DNA of 64,000 nt, taken from positions 4,774,001 through 4,838,000 of the forward strand of contig OZ176052.1 in assembly GCA_964247055.1 (NCBI GenBank). The letters run 5' to 3'. This document shows positions 63,687 to 64,000 of the stretch, piece after piece. Origin of the DNA: Paragordius varius (Eukaryota > Nematomorpha). Both the position numbers and the translations under genes were made by a program. The number at the start of each line of letters is the position of its first letter. The stretch's first letter is position 1. Below the pieces are notes generated by a model, which saw only the letters and a list, made by a program, of their open reading frames with translations, was not told the origin of the DNA and searched no databases.

Positions 63687-64000
63687 AATTTTCTCAAGTA
63701 AAACAATCTTGAACTATTATGGCTATTATGATATGGTTGATAATATATTATAGAGTTATGGCATTTATGTTGTGCCAATTCACATTTTTAACCTATTGGC
63801 AATGCAGTAGCGTATGGGTAAAAACAACAAATGGTTAAAATTAAGCAATTTTTTATACAACAATATTAAATTTTATTTAATTAAGGGAAAAATTGCTTTT
63901 ATATGATTTGCTACTGTAATACCAATGGCTAACAACAAAAAGTGCTGTGATTTTGTAACAAATTTACTTATCAAATCTGCTTTACCATGTTAAAAAAAAT
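63687..64000. other. Upstream of the minus-strand gene, repeat trace
   Basis: GCAGTAGCGTATG at about 63803 is also found at 23145, each with a nearby inverted partner word, so a low-copy repeat is likely. No promoter motif was recognised. Confidence 0.3.

Noticed and set aside
1-64000. tRNA, rRNA, snRNA genes or CRISPR arrays
   Set aside because: No A/B-box-like pairs with cloverleaf potential, no rRNA-like words and no spaced direct repeats were seen. A covariance search could still find a small RNA.
1-64000. Firm assignment to Myxozoa, Dicyemida or flatworms
   Set aside because: AT content, tiny introns and transposon classes are suggestive, but no lineage-specific gene is present. A phylogeny of eL20, PRIM2 and DDX11 would be needed.

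Overview
The window is a stretch of a very AT-rich (roughly three-quarters A+T by eye), intron-bearing animal genome. The eL20 ribosomal protein is plainly metazoan-like. The transposon set (Penelope-like, RTE/BovB-like LINE, GTF2IRD2-like hAT, TA-flanked long-TIR elements) also fits an animal. The species cannot be fixed from the sequence. Divergent core genes and introns of only 21-28 nt suggest a fast-evolving, perhaps parasitic lineage (myxozoan, dicyemid/orthonectid or flatworm-like), which is inference only.

Five conserved housekeeping genes and one unrecognised gene were reconstructed exon by exon. 206-25396 (+) is most of the scaffold nucleoporin NUP205: 37 exons, with the 5' end outside the window. 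32187-32944 (+) is complete RPL18A (eL20). 43147-46363 (+) is PRIM2, the primase large subunit, with all four 4Fe-4S cysteines. 50401-50689 (+) is NDUFA7, a complex I accessory subunit. 54263-62154 (+) is DDX11/CHL1, an Fe-S superfamily 2 helicase in 15 exons. 62716-63686 (-) is a short, charged, low-complexity protein convergent with DDX11. There is no operon logic. These are unrelated genes for nuclear pore, translation, replication priming, respiration and genome stability.

Space between genes, and many introns, is transposon debris. NUP205 introns hold about five ~280-bp foldback MITEs, four hAT-type MITEs and a 3.2-kb Penelope-like element built as a large palindrome. Between NUP205 and RPL18A lie a long-TIR element, a decayed LINE tail, hAT pieces and small TIR elements. 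Between RPL18A and PRIM2 lie a GAACCGG-rich repeat, a complete-ended hAT transposon with an exact 8-bp target duplication, an RTE-like LINE and nested inverted-repeat elements. More long-TIR elements separate PRIM2, NDUFA7 and DDX11, and two of them abut gene starts.

The most notable biology is a class of ultra-short spliceosomal introns: nine firm or good cases plus one candidate, 21-28 nt, in five different genes. They are concentrated at gene 5' ends and coexist with ordinary 55-3500 nt introns. Frame restoration and conserved protein motifs support nearly all of them. One splits the DDX11 Walker A motif. Two are multiples of three without stops.
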